Shown: in pieces, positions 12,680-24,590 of the stretch
How the letters are laid out: each line of letters begins with the position of its first letter
Numbering within the stretch: the stretch's first letter is position 1
NCBI GenBank assembly: GCA_036365145.1
Contig: JAEOAD010000240.1
Coordinates: 2,170,001-2,234,000, forward strand
Length of the DNA stretch: 64,000 bases
Direction: 5' to 3'
Source: Orientallactaga sibirica
Lineage: Eukaryota; Chordata; Mammalia; Rodentia; Dipodidae
Position numbers and translations under genes: made by a program
Notes under the pieces: model-generated
What the model was told of the DNA's origin: nothing
Databases searched by the model: none
The model's input: the letters and a program-made list of their open reading frames with translations, nothing else

Positions 12680-13331
12680 CAAATAACACTAACCAAGGAT
12701 GTGAAAGACCTATATAATGAAAACATAAAAACACTCAAGAAGGCTGGAGAGATACCCAATCTAAAGCTCCACTACAAAGCCATAGTTACAAAAACAGCAT
12801 GGTGCTGGCACAAAAACAGACATATAGATCAATGGAACATAATGGAAGACCCAGCCCTTAATTCAAGCAACCACAGCTACTTGATCTTTGACAAAAGAGC
12901 CAACAACATCCACTGGAGAAAGGATAATATCTTTAATAAATGGGGCTGGAAAAACTGGATAATCACATGTAGAAAAATGAAACTAGACCCATTCCTCTCA
13001 TCATGCATAAAATCAACTCCAAATGTATTAAAGACCTAAGCATAAGACCTGATACTCTTAATTGCCTGGAATAAAAAATTAGGGGAACTCTCCATGATAG
13101 AGGAGTGAGGAAAGACTTCCTGAATAATACCCCAGTAGCCCAAGAAATTAAATAATCACTCAACCAGTGGGATTTCATGAATCTTAAAAGCTTTTGTACA
13201 AACATACCACAAACATAGTCAACAGACTACCCAAGGATGGGAGAACATCTTCACCAGATATATCACTGACAGAAGCCTTACATCTAAAATCTAAAAAGAA
13301 CTCAAAAAACTAAACAATAAAAAATTCAAAC

Positions 13332-13585
13332 AGGCTGGAGAGATGGCTTAGCAGTTAAGGCACTTGCCTGTGAAGCCTAAGGACTCATGTTCAACTCTCC
13401 AGGTCCCACATAAGCCAGATGCACTGAGTGACACAAGCATGAAAGTTCACACTTGCGTACAAAGGGGCACATACGTCTGGAGGTCAACTGTAGTGATTGG
13501 AGGTCCTGGCATGCCAATTCTCATTTTCTCTCTCTCTCTCTCTCTTTCACACTCTCTCACACATAAAAATAAAAGGCCAGTTTGT
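13332..13585 (+). repeat. DIP-like SINE inside LINE-1
   Basis: AGGCTGGAGAGATGGCTTAG head and a CT stretch ending CACACATAAAAATAAAA. It contains a small internal duplication-like expansion relative to other copies (13,430-13,475). Confidence 0.88.
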
Positions 13586-13712
13586 TGAGCTTACCTCAAA
13601 AAAAAAAAAAAAAATCAAGCAATACATTCAAAACAATGGGGCAGAGAACTGAATGGGGAATTCACAATGGAAGAAATACAAATGGCTAATACTAACTTAA
13701 GAAAATGTTCAA

Positions 13713-13932
13713 GGGCTGGAGAGATGGCTCAGCAGTTAAGGCGCTTGCCTGCAAAGACTAGCAACCTGGGTTCAATTCCCCAGTACCCATGTAAATCCAG
13801 ATGCACATAATGATACATGCATCTGGAGTTTGTTTGCAGTGGCAGGAGACCCTGGTGTGCCCATCCTGTTTGTCTCTCTTCTCTCTCTCTCTAATTGTAA
13901 ATAAAAAATAAAATTTTTTTTTGAAAAAAGAG
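13713..13932 (+). repeat. DIP-like SINE (short form) inside LINE-1
   Basis: GGGCTGGAGAGATGGCTCAG head. AGAAAATGTTCAA before and AGAAAATGTTCAACATCC after form the target-site duplication in ORF2. Confidence 0.93.
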
Positions 13933-16039
13933 AAAATGTTCAACATCCTTAACCATCAGGGAAATTCAAATCAAAACAACTATGAGATTCCACCTTAGAT
14001 ATAAGTCAGGACTGCAATCATTTAAAAGAAAATCAAACAATAAATGTTGGTGAGGAGGTGGGGAAAAAGGAACACTCATTAACCTGCTGGTAGGAATGTA
14101 AACTTGTACAACTACTATGGAAATCAATATGGAGACTACTGAAAAAGATGAAAATAAAGTTACCACATGACCAGCTATTCCTTTACTGGGCATCTACCCT
14201 AAAAGCTCCACTCTTGACTGCAGAGATATTTGCTGAACCATGTTTATAGCTGCTCAATTCACAATAGCTAAAAACTGGAATCTACCCAGATGCCTATCGT
14301 TTGATGACTGGATAATGAAGATGTGGTACATTTACACAATGGAAATCTACTCAGCAGTAAGGAAACATGACACAATGAAATTTCTAGGAAAATGAAAGGA
14401 GTTGGAAGAGATCATACTAAGTGAACCCACACAAGCACAGAAAGACAAATGTCCCATGGTCTCCATCATCTGTGATACCTAACCTGGAACACCTTGAGTT
14501 GCAGGCAAACCTGGCAGGCAACTCAAGGATCAGATAATAAGAGATGAAAGTTTGTTGGGGAAGGGGAATAGGAGGGCAGGGGAAACACACAAAGCTAAAT
14601 CCAAAATGAATCTGTTCCATAAAAACCTTTCTCCTGGATAGCAGACTAAAAGATGTAATTCTCAACAGGCGTATGCAGGAACTGACAAGTAAGAAGGGCC
14701 CTAGAGTAGACAGGATGAAGCCTAACACTAAAGCATTTGACTCTGGCTTGCAACTCCCAGTACCAGAAATCAGTTACAATCCACGTTGAGTTGTTGATTA
14801 GAGAAACCTACAAGGTTCCCTAAACAAGCCAGGATTCTGTCAAAGCACTTGATTACCTACCTGAGGTAAGAGGTAAGACCCTATTGCTGAAGAAATGCTG
14901 CCAACACAGATCATAGAGAGATCCAGATGGAATCTGAAAGGAAGCCAGTTCCCAGATGGTCTGCCCATACAATGCTGGAAAAGCACTACATCAGCTGCTA
15001 AGGGAAAATGTCCAACAACCTTGGGTGTTAACAAAGGACACTGCTATATCAAAGCAACCAGCCTGACAAGATGGACATGCCTGTGAAATAGTAGCAACCA
15101 GCCTTGGTGGGTAACCAATGGCTCTGATTGGCTAAGATATCCACTCAGTGGAAAGGACCCCTTAGCTGGCACTGGGAACTGAGTTAGAATCCTATGGAGA
15201 CCAAAATCATGGACTCTAACAAGAAGCTCCCACTAGGCTTTAGCCAAAAGAGTGCCTACAGCCACCAAAATCTCTCTTAATTAACTGCTTATCCCATTGG
15301 ACCTATGCTGACCTCAGTCTCCTTTAGGAAGAGTCTTTCTTTTTCAGAATGCAGCTAGAACCATGGAGATAAATCACCCTTCACACATCAGCCAAGGGCC
15401 CTGGTGAAACCACAGAGGGACTGGCGAGATGAGCAAGAGTGCTGCTTCAACAGCAAGCATGTCTACAAGGCCAGGGTCATGGAGACAAACACTGAGGATA
15501 CTCAAAATGCACCAAAGCAGAAACCCAGAACCTGCTGAGAGCACAACACTAAAGTAGACTTAAAACACACCCACCAAGGCTAAGGGAATTTTCAGAAGAG
15601 GGGGCAGAAAAATTATAAGAGCCACAGAATGGAAGCAAATGTCCACAGGCACTGCCCCCCTCCCTTACAATGACTGACTACAGCTCTCACATTTCATAAC
15701 GCACAAATCAAGGGGGTTTACCAGCAGTCTCAACAAGGAGGAGAGCCCTCATTGGAATGTGTGGAGGAAGAAGGGAAATGATGTTACTAACATATGATGT
15801 ACCCACACAACTTTCTACTTAATTTTTAAAAAATGTTAAAAAATATTTTTAAAATCCTCAAATAATCCAAAAGATGTATTTACTGGACAATACTTAAAAA
15901 ATAAAATTTTCTTCAAATTTGTAGTGAAAAAAAAAAAAAATCTACACATTATCTCCTCATTTGCTAAAGAAACCACATAAATTGTTCCCCTAAAGCATAA
16001 CCTTTAAAATTTAATCTTAAATAATTTCAGAATTACATT

Positions 16040-16990
16040 TGTGCTTGGGCTGCAGGTCACTGAGAAATCAAGCTGGAGCTAAGCTGGAAACCTCCTTCTT
16101 GTGGACCAGCTGACAGAAAGCTGGGAAAAGCTACTCTGCATGTAGCCCTATGGGAGAGAGAAGTCATCAATGGTGGTAAACAGCAGTGGACCCTGCAAGC
16201 CTTAAGACTGTGCAGCCAGGCCAAATGTGCCAACTGGTATAATAGTGTCATGTCTGTTATGGGGGAAACTAACCATTCTCTAATTGGACAGAAGGCCCAC
16301 TCCACAGAAAGGAATACATGTCTGGTACTGAAAACCTAGTCAAAAGTCTATGGCTGGGGCGGTCATGAGCCCTAGAGAAGTAACACCTGCAACTGTCTGG
16401 CTAAATGCATACAGTATATCCACCAAACTGCCCTGGAAGAACCGATTTAAATGTCTATACCCATATATTAATGCTCCTCTCACTTTTGGTTAGAGAAGCT
16501 TCTCTTTTCATATAGCAGTGACCTCTGAGGTGACTCAAAAGTCACCCAAACTAAAGTCACTCAAAAGTGCTCAGAATAAGTGAGAATGGAGCATTCAGCA
16601 CAGAGACATCTCTATCACACCCTCCAAGGCTCAGGATCCATTGTAGAAGAAGAGGTGGAAGAAAGAATGTAAGAGCCAAAGGAAGGGTAGGACTATTTAC
16701 AATGCAAATCTTCCAGACAGAAGATGGTCTTGATATTTATGACCTTGCAGTGCCTGACACTACCTACCTACCCAAGCCTTTCATAATAGGAGAAAAAAAT
16801 GATGATGTCAAAATAAAAGAGGGACCAATTGGAAGAGGGAGAAGATTCAGTGGAGGGTGGACTTGAGGGGGGGAATGGGAATGGAGGGAGGGAATTAGGG
16901 TTTTATTATCTATATTTAAATGGAAGCTATCAATTAAAAGTTTAGATGAAGAACTATATTTGTTCAAGAAAATAAATAATTGCATCAATA
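16040..16990 (+). mobile_element. LINE-1 3'UTR fragment, second L1 lineage
   Basis: It is colinear with the reverse complement of 46,440-47,525: both share TGGACCAGCTG / AGGACCAGCTG, the TTATGGGGGAAAC block, TTAGAGAAGCTTCTCTTTTC and GAATGTAAGAGCC. The 3' end is a G-rich segment then TTATCTATATTTAAATGGAA. No coding part is retained. Confidence 0.75.
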
Positions 16991-17106
16991 GTAAAAATAA
17001 TTCACTATACAAATAACTTACTCTGTCTATAGATGAAATTTTTTTCACTGAAAGGTATGTCCTGATTTACCAAGTTTATCACTGTAAAAAGCTAAGATAA
17101 AACACA

Positions 17107-17320
17107 TGTTTTGTTTTGTTTTGTTTTGTTTTGTTTTGTTTTGTTTTGTTTTGTTTTGTTTTGTTTTTGGTTTTGGTTTTGCAAGGTAGGGTCTCACTCT
17201 GGTCCAGGCTGACCTGGAATTAACTATGTAGTCTCAGGGTGGCCTCAAACTCTGGGCGATCCTCCTACCTCTGCCTCCCGAGTGCTGGGATTAAAGGCGT
17301 GCGCCACCACGCCTGGCTTA
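17107..17320 (-). repeat. B1 SINE with expanded (TTTTG)n tail
   Basis: An antisense B1 (17,166-17,320, ending CACGCCTGGC) whose A-rich tail has become about 12 units of the pentamer TTTTG (17,107-17,166). Confidence 0.93.
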
Positions 17321-18614
17321 AAACACATGCTTTCATAAAGATATACTGTCCACATTTCTTAAACATGAGTAATAGTTTTAAAATGTTTTCTTCTACCATA
17401 TTTTACACAACAGCAAATGTCTAGGGATTATAATACATCAAAGCCAAAAATTACTTCACTTCTAAACTCTAAGATGATCTCTTAGAAAGCAATGAGAAAA
17501 TGAATGTAAGGCTTCTACAATATACCTCCAAACATATTATCATTATCACAGATAAATTTCAGATTAGGTTACAAAGATCACAGATGGCTTTTGACACATA
17601 CGAATAAATGGAAACCACTCTTTCCAGCCCCTAGAGATAATGGAGTATCTTGTTCATCACTTAGACCTCAGGATTTGTGACTCCTGAGCAAGCATCAGAA
17701 ACCTCTAACTGCTGTCAACCTTCTCAGAACAATACACATTTTAGAAAAAGTAATTCCCTGCATGTTTTTCTGTTCCACTCATGTATATACTAAATTCTAT
17801 TATTTCCAAAAGCGTTGTAGGTCTAAACATAAGAGAATAGTTTCAAATCTAATCTAATAATTTTTATTTTTTTTAATTATAGAACTGCTTAAAAACTCAA
17901 TGGCAATGTTCTTGGTATCTTTTAATTAGCAGAAAATATTATCAAGGGTCTCTTTCCAAAGGCAGTTACTTTCTTGTCTAGCAAATGGCTTTGAAAATGA
18001 ACACAAAAATGTGTCTAAGTTCCCACAAGACAAGTTCAAACACTTTGTTCAACAGGACTACTTAACTGGGCTTAAGTGCCACCTAAATATATAGGATAAA
18101 ATTTGTGTATGTACATGTGGCTTTTTCTTCTGGATAAAAAGTCCGAATATCTTACAGTTTTTCAAAGAGATTAAAGTGCCTGAAAGGACTGCCATCATTA
18201 GGTAACTTGCCACAGGAAAACCAAATCTTATTTTTCTATTCCATTTTAGGGGAGGATTTATCCAACTCAACTTCGGAGTGATGCAGACATGAAATGGCTG
18301 TCCAATACACATAACCCCCTTACACCCACGGAAAAAGAGGTAACCCCCCTAATTTTCCTTGAAGGGACCAAGAAGGGGCCAAGGGATTGACAGCCGCATC
18401 CTCAGAAGTCACGGCTCTGGTCGGGATGCCCCGCGGCCCCGGGAGGCTGCGGGGAGCGCCCAGCGCTGAGCCTTCGGCGAAGCCCCTCGCGCGGCGGGCG
18501 GGCCGGGGCGCCGCGGCCGCGACCCCTCGGGGCAGGGAGGAGGCCGTACAACAAAGCCCGGCCCTCGAGGGCCCGGGACTGGACGCCGGAGCGCGGGGAC
18601 GCCGCCACAGGTCA

Positions 18615-18935
<321 letters not shown>

Positions 18936-18986
18936 TCAGCGGCGGCCCGGGAGCGCCGCGGCCGGACTCTGGGCGACGGCCGCCAT
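18936..18986 (-). other. Upstream ORF in the CEP85L 5' leader
   Basis: ATG at 18,986 in context GGCCATGG (purine at -3, G at +4) opens 16 codons (MAAVAQSPAAALPGRR) and stops with TGA at 18,936. It is in the same frame as the main CEP85L start, 62 codons upstream. If the transcript starts above 18,990, this strong-context uORF would precede the main ATG and could damp its translation. Whether the leader includes it depends on the unmapped start site. Confidence 0.5.
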
Positions 18987-19129
18987 GGCCAAGCTGGGCT
19001 GAGGCGCGGGCCGGGAAGCGGCGGCTCCGCGGTGACGGCGGCGCCCCGACTCCCAGGCTCCCGGCGAAGTCGCAGCTGCGGCTTCTCTCCGCCCGGCGGA
19101 GCCTGAGCCAGGCCCGGCCCGGCCCGGCC

Positions 19130-19268
19130 GGGAGGGGGCGGGGCCTCGGCGGGCGGGGAGGGGCGGGGGGAGGGGAGGAGGAGGGCGGGGCCTCGGCGGG
19201 CGGGGCGGGGAGAAGGAGGAGGAGGAGGGCGGGGCCTCGGCGGGCGGGGCGGGGCGGGGCGGGGCCTG
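19130..19268 (+). repeat. GC-box tandem repeat, G-quadruplex-prone
   Basis: Three imperfect copies of a block containing GGGCGGGGCCTCGGCGGGCG occur at about 19,136, 19,184 and 19,229, separated by GGAGGAGGAG-type purine runs. The last copy ends in a run of GGGGC units. The plus strand has many closely spaced G-runs of three or more. The block lies just upstream of CEP85L transcription and adds multiple Sp-type sites. Confidence 0.85.
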
Positions 19269-20343
19269 CCATCGGGACAGCCGCCTGGCGCCGCGGTGCT
19301 GGTCGCCACCTCTCTCCCATCGGGCGAGAAAGCTGCGAGCTGCGAGGCGCTGTCCTACCACATCCCATTCCTTGGGTCGTCTGTCTCTCATGCCTCCAGG
19401 GGCGTCGCTCTGAAAGAGGCGAAGGACCTACCACCTTACCACGGCTCCTCCAGATTAAGAGATACAATTGGAGGGGCTGAAGGACTCCCAATGGGACTTG
19501 GAATTCAGATGGGGATTAAAATCAACATGCATCCCATAAACACAGGATAGGTCACTGTTAGAATAAAAAGCCTTTACCTACACTGATTCAATGCTAGAGC
19601 GTTTGAGAGTGACAGCACTGGGATAGAGAAAAGAGCCAAAAGGTGGGAGGACCAGAAAGTTCAGCGTGGGACCATCAGTGTAATCTACTCACCCAGAATT
19701 TTAGGTAAGCAACCAGAAACGAGTCAGAATGGCACCAAAGTGTGTAATGCCATCTTCCTCTCAGCCTCCTATATACTGAAGGCCTGCGTCCTTCAGTTTC
19801 ACTTAAATTCTGAATGTAGGAGCACTTATTCTAAGGAGGCACTAAAGGAAGCAGCATCATCTTACCTTTACATCTTCTCCTTGGCCATATGATTATCATT
19901 CCCATACTTAGACACAAATTGGCACGTTTAATATACTGGTAAAGCGCTACAGTAGGACGTCGGCTGTGCCCTAAGCATATCAGAAAAGACCCTGCACTCA
20001 AAGGTTTGAGTCCAACCATACTTTTTCCTTCTCTACAAGTTTTAGAGCAAAAGCCTCGTATTTGTAGTTTTCTTCAAAAATATTGTAATTAAAAAATAGT
20101 GCTCAAAGCCTATATGTTACGTTTTGGTTGTATATGCTATCACCATGTCATGGTTGTATTTACCAGATCCAAACTGTGCATTTAGTCTCCTTCCTGTAGA
20201 CTTTCCAGTATTTCTCCAAATCATACAGTGTTGGCCAAGGGTCATTTGTTCCTAATGCTAGAAACATACAGAAATATTTTAAAAGAATGAGATGGCTCTT
20301 TATTCTGAGTTAAATATGTATAAGCTCACTTCATATACATAGT

Positions 20344-20696
20344 ATTGAAGACAACTCCACGTTGCTGGGGTGAACATTCAAACCAGGTACAGTTTAGGGG
20401 AAGAAGGGATTTATTTCAAGATTACAGATCCAAGGGGAAGTTCCATCCGTGGTGGGAGAAGCTGCTTCCATACATCCAAGCAGGGAGAAACCATCATCAG
20501 CCAGCAAACACCAAAAGCAGCAATCACAAACTGACAGCAAGCAGGACCCCAGAGCTCACACTGCTGCTCTCTTACACCTTTGGGCTAGAATTGAGATCCG
20601 CCTTCAGTGACACCTCCAGCCAGGTGGCTGGAGATCCAACTTGCAAGCTTTAATAAAACACCTGAGTCTATGGGGGACATACATTCACACTACCAT

Positions 20697-20697
<1 letters not shown>
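20344..20697 (-). mobile_element. Solo LTR, ERVL-MaLR
   Basis: Read on the minus strand it begins TATGGTAGTGTGAATGTATG and runs through a TGTAATCTTGAAATAAATCC polyadenylation segment to ACCCCAGCAACGTGGAGTTG. The layout matches the LTRs at 54,249 and 58,465. No internal sequence is attached. Confidence 0.8.

Positions 20698-20726
<29 letters not shown>
20694..20726. repeat. (AC)n microsatellite
   Basis: About 15 AC units directly abutting the MaLR LTR. Confidence 0.95.
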
Positions 20727-20727
<1 letters not shown>

Positions 20728-20901
20728 AAATAAAATTTTCTTAAGATGTATCATTTGGGTTCCTGGCCCAATCCCACTACTTAAAAAACAAAAGTTCTAC
20801 ACCTCAAAAATACTAGGAGCAAAATACAATATCCAAGTATACATCTTTTCATGATTTGCAGTTACATGATCTAATATGCAGCATATAAAAACCAAAGCTA
20901 G

Positions 20902-21067
20902 GCCGGGCGTGGTGGCGCACGCCTTTAATCCCAGCACTTGGGAGGCAGAGGTCGGAGGATCGCTGCGTTCAAGGCCACCCTGAGACTACATAGTTAATTC
21001 CAGGTCAGCCTGGACCAGAGTGAGACCCTACCTCAAGAAACCAAAAAAAAAAAAAAAAAAAAAAAAT
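20902..21067 (+). repeat. B1 SINE, well preserved
   Basis: It opens GGCCGGGCGTGGTGGCGCAC with CpGs intact and ends in a run of about 24 A with one interruption, so it is among the youngest B1 copies here. It contains the 'CACCCTGAGACTACATAGT' block typical of this genome's B1s. Confidence 0.95.
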
Positions 21068-21074
21068 CCAAGCT

Positions 21075-21145
21075 AGTTTTGATTATGTAGCCTATTATGT
21101 AGCCTAGGCTTGCCTCAAACTCACCATTCTCCTGCCTCAGGCTCC
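21075..21145 (-). repeat. B1 fragment
   Basis: Antisense B1 pieces (GTAGCCTAGGCTTGCCTCAA, CTCCTGCCTCAGGCTCCC) sit next to the preceding B1 tail. Confidence 0.5.
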
Positions 21146-21415
21146 CTCCTTTTACATATATTTTTTAAAATGTAGTTCAGACTTTCAAATTTTGTCCACT
21201 CACAACACAGCACCTTTGTATGCAAGAATTTTTTCACAGAATCTTGAGCATATAAGTAAATAAAATAATTATTCAAATCAAACATTTGCTTATAAGTCAA
21301 ATTTATTTTAAAACATTTTTGTTATTCATATAATTTTATATTTATTAAAGATTAAAACAAATTTGTATGCTAATGAGATGGATGTGCCTGTTTACATAAA
21401 GAATTAAATCTTGGG

Positions 21416-21775
21416 ACTGGGGAAATGACTCAGCAGTTAAAGGTGCTCACTTGCAAAGCGTGCTAGTGGGGTTCAGTTCCCCAGCACCTACATAAAGCTG
21501 GATGGTGCATACATCTGTGATCCCAACAAGCCTAGGGCAATGGGAGGCAGAGCCTGGAGAATCTGAAGCTTGCAAGCTAGTTAGTCTGACTTGTTTGCAG
21601 TATGGCAGTTTGAAGTGGCAAGAGACTCTTTCAAAGAAAGTCAAGCAGAAACACCTCAAGGTTGATTCCCTGACATCCAGTCCTATTGCTGTAGCACACA
21701 TGCATGAGAGCATGCTCACGTGTGCACACGCATACCACACACACACACACACACTACACACAAATAAATACATAA
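21416..21775 (+). repeat. B4-like SINE
   Basis: A tRNA-like head (GGGACTGGGGAAATGACTCA) is followed by a B1-like middle (GTGATCCCAACAAGCC...TGGGAGGCAGAGCC) and a CA-rich tail, the ID-B1 fusion layout of B4. It is diverged. Confidence 0.65.
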
Positions 21776-21814
21776 TTTTTTAAAGGCCAAATCAAAAGCA
21801 AATAAGTTTAGGCT

Positions 21815-22130
21815 AAGATGGCAAAGTGGTTGAGGGTGCTTTCTTGCAAAAGCCTGCCCACTCAGGACCCCAGATTCAAATCCCCAGTACTCACATAAAA
21901 CCAGGTACACAACGTAGCACCATCATCTGGAGTTCATTTGCAAGCAAGAGGCCCTGGAGCTTCCATTCTGGCATGGCAGCGCATGCCCATAATCCCAGTA
22001 CTTGAGAGATGAAGGCAGAAAGATCAGAAGTTCAAAGACAAACTGTATCACAACATAATGATCTTGAGGTCAGCCTAAAGTATATGGCATTAGACATTGT
22101 CTAAAAAAATGAAAAAGAAAACCATAATAA
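21815..22130 (+). repeat. DIP-like SINE fragment joined to an old B1
   Basis: 21,815-21,960 matches the DIP-like head and body (GGAGTTCATTTGCAAGCAAG, AGGCCCTGG). 21,970-22,130 matches B1 (GGCATGGCAGCGCATGCCCA, GAGGTCAGCC) with an A-rich tail. Confidence 0.65.
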
Positions 22131-22195
22131 AAACAACATATTTAATACCAAACAAATTTCATTTAAAATGTTGTATTCAAAAAAAGGCATTATTG

Positions 22196-22415
22196 GGGCT
22201 GGAAAGATGGCTCAGTGGCAAAGGCACTTTCCTGCAAAGCCTAAGAACCCAAGTTTGATTCCCTAATACCCACATAAATCCAGATGCACAAGGTGGCTCA
22301 TGCCTCTGGAATTTGTTTGCGGTGATTAGAGGCTCTGGTGCACCACACTTATTTTCTCTGTATCTGCCTCTTTCTCTTTCTCACTCTCAATAAATGAATA
22401 AATATTTTAAAGACA
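22196..22415 (+). repeat. DIP-like SINE (short form)
   Basis: GGGGCTGGAAAGATGGCTCA head and CTCTCAATAAATGAATAAAT tail. GGCATTATT before and GACATTATT after are a near-perfect target-site duplication. Confidence 0.9.
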
Positions 22416-23009
22416 TTATTTGAAAGCAAAAAATGAGTTTCATTCATAAATAAATCTATGTGCTGAGTAAATTGAATTCTCTTACATATACTTTTCAGAT
22501 TCAAATGTATCCAGTTGAACAAACCACTAGAAAGCCAAGAAGGCTAGAATAATGGACATAAGTGAGGTCTTAATTCAGAAGAGAATATTTATACTAACTT
22601 CAAAAGCTTTTTTTTCTATGTACAAAAATGTGGTCAATCAAAATAAAATGATACATAGAAAATAAAACCAAGCCATAACAACTTAAATAGTTCCTCAAAA
22701 ACAATTGCCAATAGATAGGGGAAATTTATGTACAAAGTCTAAAAAAAAAATCTCACCATCAGAACAATTCTGTTGTATCAAGGTTATATGAATAATTATA
22801 ACTTACAACCTTTTCCACATCATAAAAATGACAAGTTCCTTAATTTATGATGTGATTAAATGATCACTCAATAACAAATAAAACTAAGAACATACTTTGG
22901 CAAGATGGATTCAAAAGTCTTAAATGGATTCTTAGCAAACAGAATTCAACTACATAGTAGTGCCCAAAAGACAGGTGGATCACTTAGCTTGTCTATGCCT
23001 CAAGTGTCT

Positions 23010-23189
23010 TTTTGTTTTGTTTTGCTTTTTTGTTTTTTTTGTTTTTCTAGGTAAGGTCTCACTCTAGCACAGGCTGACCCAGAATTCACTATGTATTCTC
23101 ACGGTGGCCTTGAACTTGAACTCACAGCAATCCTCCTACTTCTGCCTCTAAGTGCTGGAATTAAAGGCATGCACCCTCATGCCTGGCCA
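23010..23189 (-). repeat. B1 SINE
   Basis: A T-rich tail, then GTAAGGTCTCACTCTAGCAC through AGTGCTGGAATTAAAGGCAT to TGCCTGGCC, in antisense. Confidence 0.9.
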
Positions 23190-23356
23190 ATTGTCTTCTG
23201 TAATTTGAGACAATAAGTGTGACTACCTAACAGGTTTGTTGTGGGGATTAATGTATGTAAACCACTTAGAATGCTTTGTGTGTGCTCCATATTTGGTAAT
23301 ATAGACAAGAATGTAGAAATAGAACTTTATTATATCTCACCAAAAAATAAGTAATT

Positions 23357-23462
23357 ATGGCAGGTAGGTTTGGGGAGGAGAAAATGGGGATGGTAGGAAT
23401 TATCATGGTTTATTGTCAATACTTATGGAAGCTGTCAATAAAAATATTTTTAAAATTTTTAC
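23357..23462 (+). mobile_element. LINE-1 3' terminus
   Basis: The short G-rich block GGGGAGGAGAAAATGGGG followed by ATCATGGTTTATTGTCAATA and GAAGCTGTCAATAAAAAT matches the ends of the L1 3'UTRs at 16,990 and 52,380. Confidence 0.65.
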
Positions 23463-24308
23463 AAAGAATAAGTAATTGTTGTAAACCAGATCAATGTGGA
23501 TCATGTTTTATATACATGTGTTCAAATGGAGTAAAGTACAGCATGCTACCTTTCCTGACCATTTAGGGCTACTAATTAGCCCAAGAATTAAGGTGAAATC
23601 ATACACTGTTGAGAAATAGCAAATTCTCTGGGATCAAGTTCATAGTAGGCTTCATCTAGGCTGTGATTTCCTGTACTCTCCTCATGGTTGTCTTCTCTCC
23701 TGCTTAGGGCTTACCAAAATACAGGAAGGAAAATTAGGTAGAGATGGCTCTCTGGTATGACCCAGCCAAGACAGTAAGTCTCTGGGTCCAAGGAGGTAAG
23801 AAACAGAAATCCACCCACCTTTGCCTCGGAGTTGATTTGCAGTGTCCAGTGAGATAGTAAATCAGCTATGGAACACTGCAGCAGTCCTTAGGGTGGGGAG
23901 TGAGGTGAGAAGGCAAGACTTAGCCAACAGATAGTCTTCCAAGGGATCATTAATGTTTACTGGAACTGTTTGTACTTACATCTCTGTCATAGGAATAAGT
24001 GTCACTGAGCTTATGAGAAGAAGCAAGATCATTTACAGTGAAAGGAGACAGCGATCTTGATGGTGCATAAAGAGACAAATCCTTCTTTGTCTGCCTTCTA
24101 TTCAGACTCTGACACACACACACACACTCAGACTTCTATCTGACCTGCTGTGCACAAGAGAACAGTTACACAACTGAAAATGTCCAAAATATTGTAGAAT
24201 TAGGGCAAGAGGTTTTGAAAAGGGGATAATCAATAGAGTATAGTTGGTAGCAGTCATTGAGGGAAAAAAAAAAAAAAACATATACTTTCAGGGATTTGAG
24301 ACAACTAC

Positions 24309-24590
24309 AGAGACTGGGAAGAAAGCTCAGTGTACATGCCACACAAGCATGAGTATCTAGTTCAGAACCCTAAAACCAAATGAATGCCAGGTGGTTGTAG
24401 CATTGTGCATATAGTCCCAGCCAACAGGAGACAAACACAGGAGCTCCCCAGGCATGCTGGCTAGCTAGACTAGCCTAACTGATGAGCTCTGAGTTCAAAT
24501 GAGAGAACCAGTCTCAATAAATAAGATGGAAAGGAATTGAGGAAGGTATATGACTTCAAACTCTGCCTGCCACATGCACATATGTGTATA
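24309..24590 (+). repeat. B4 SINE
   Basis: A tRNA-like head at 24,309, a B1-like middle, then the B4-specific GGCATGCTGGCTAGCTAGAC and GAGTTCAAATGAGAGAACCA blocks. The tail runs into the tandem array that follows. Confidence 0.75.

Larger units (their letters stand above)
11000..14480 (+). pseudogene. LINE-1 ORF2 (endonuclease/reverse transcriptase) remnant
   Basis: ORF2p nicks DNA and reverse transcribes L1 RNA. The start region reads FTVITLNIN (about 11,058). The endonuclease domain is recognisable in 11,323-11,691, with AGDLNTPLL and FFSAANGTFSKIDHALGH. The RT domain at 12,060-12,480 has DAEKAFDKIQH and GTRQGGPL. The FADD catalytic box reads FTDE (about 12,457), so the second metal-binding Asp is Glu. 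The C-terminal part resumes at 12,750 with [14 protein letters not shown] after an internal deletion and a CA microsatellite. Two SINEs interrupt the end. Confidence 0.87.
9130..15830 (+). mobile_element. LINE-1, near full length, decayed
   Basis: The parts lie in the expected order. There is a GC-richer 5'UTR with two monomer-like units (9,165-9,480), ORF1 remnants (9,499-10,615), ORF2 remnants (11,000-14,480) and a 3'UTR with GAAGAGGGGGCAG near 15,595. Stops occur throughout, part of the ORF2 palm-to-C-terminal region is missing near 12,700-12,745, and three SINEs are inserted (10,759, 13,332 and 13,713). It cannot make working proteins. The 3'UTR matches those of the copies at 37,845 and 54,815, so all three belong to one L1 lineage. 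Confidence 0.88.

Noticed and set aside
18246..18360. Splice-acceptor-like TTCTATTCCATTTTAG on the plus strand with a following open stretch
   Set aside because: It lies on the strand opposite CEP85L in its intron 1, the open stretch has no recognisable protein, and stops come quickly in the other frames.
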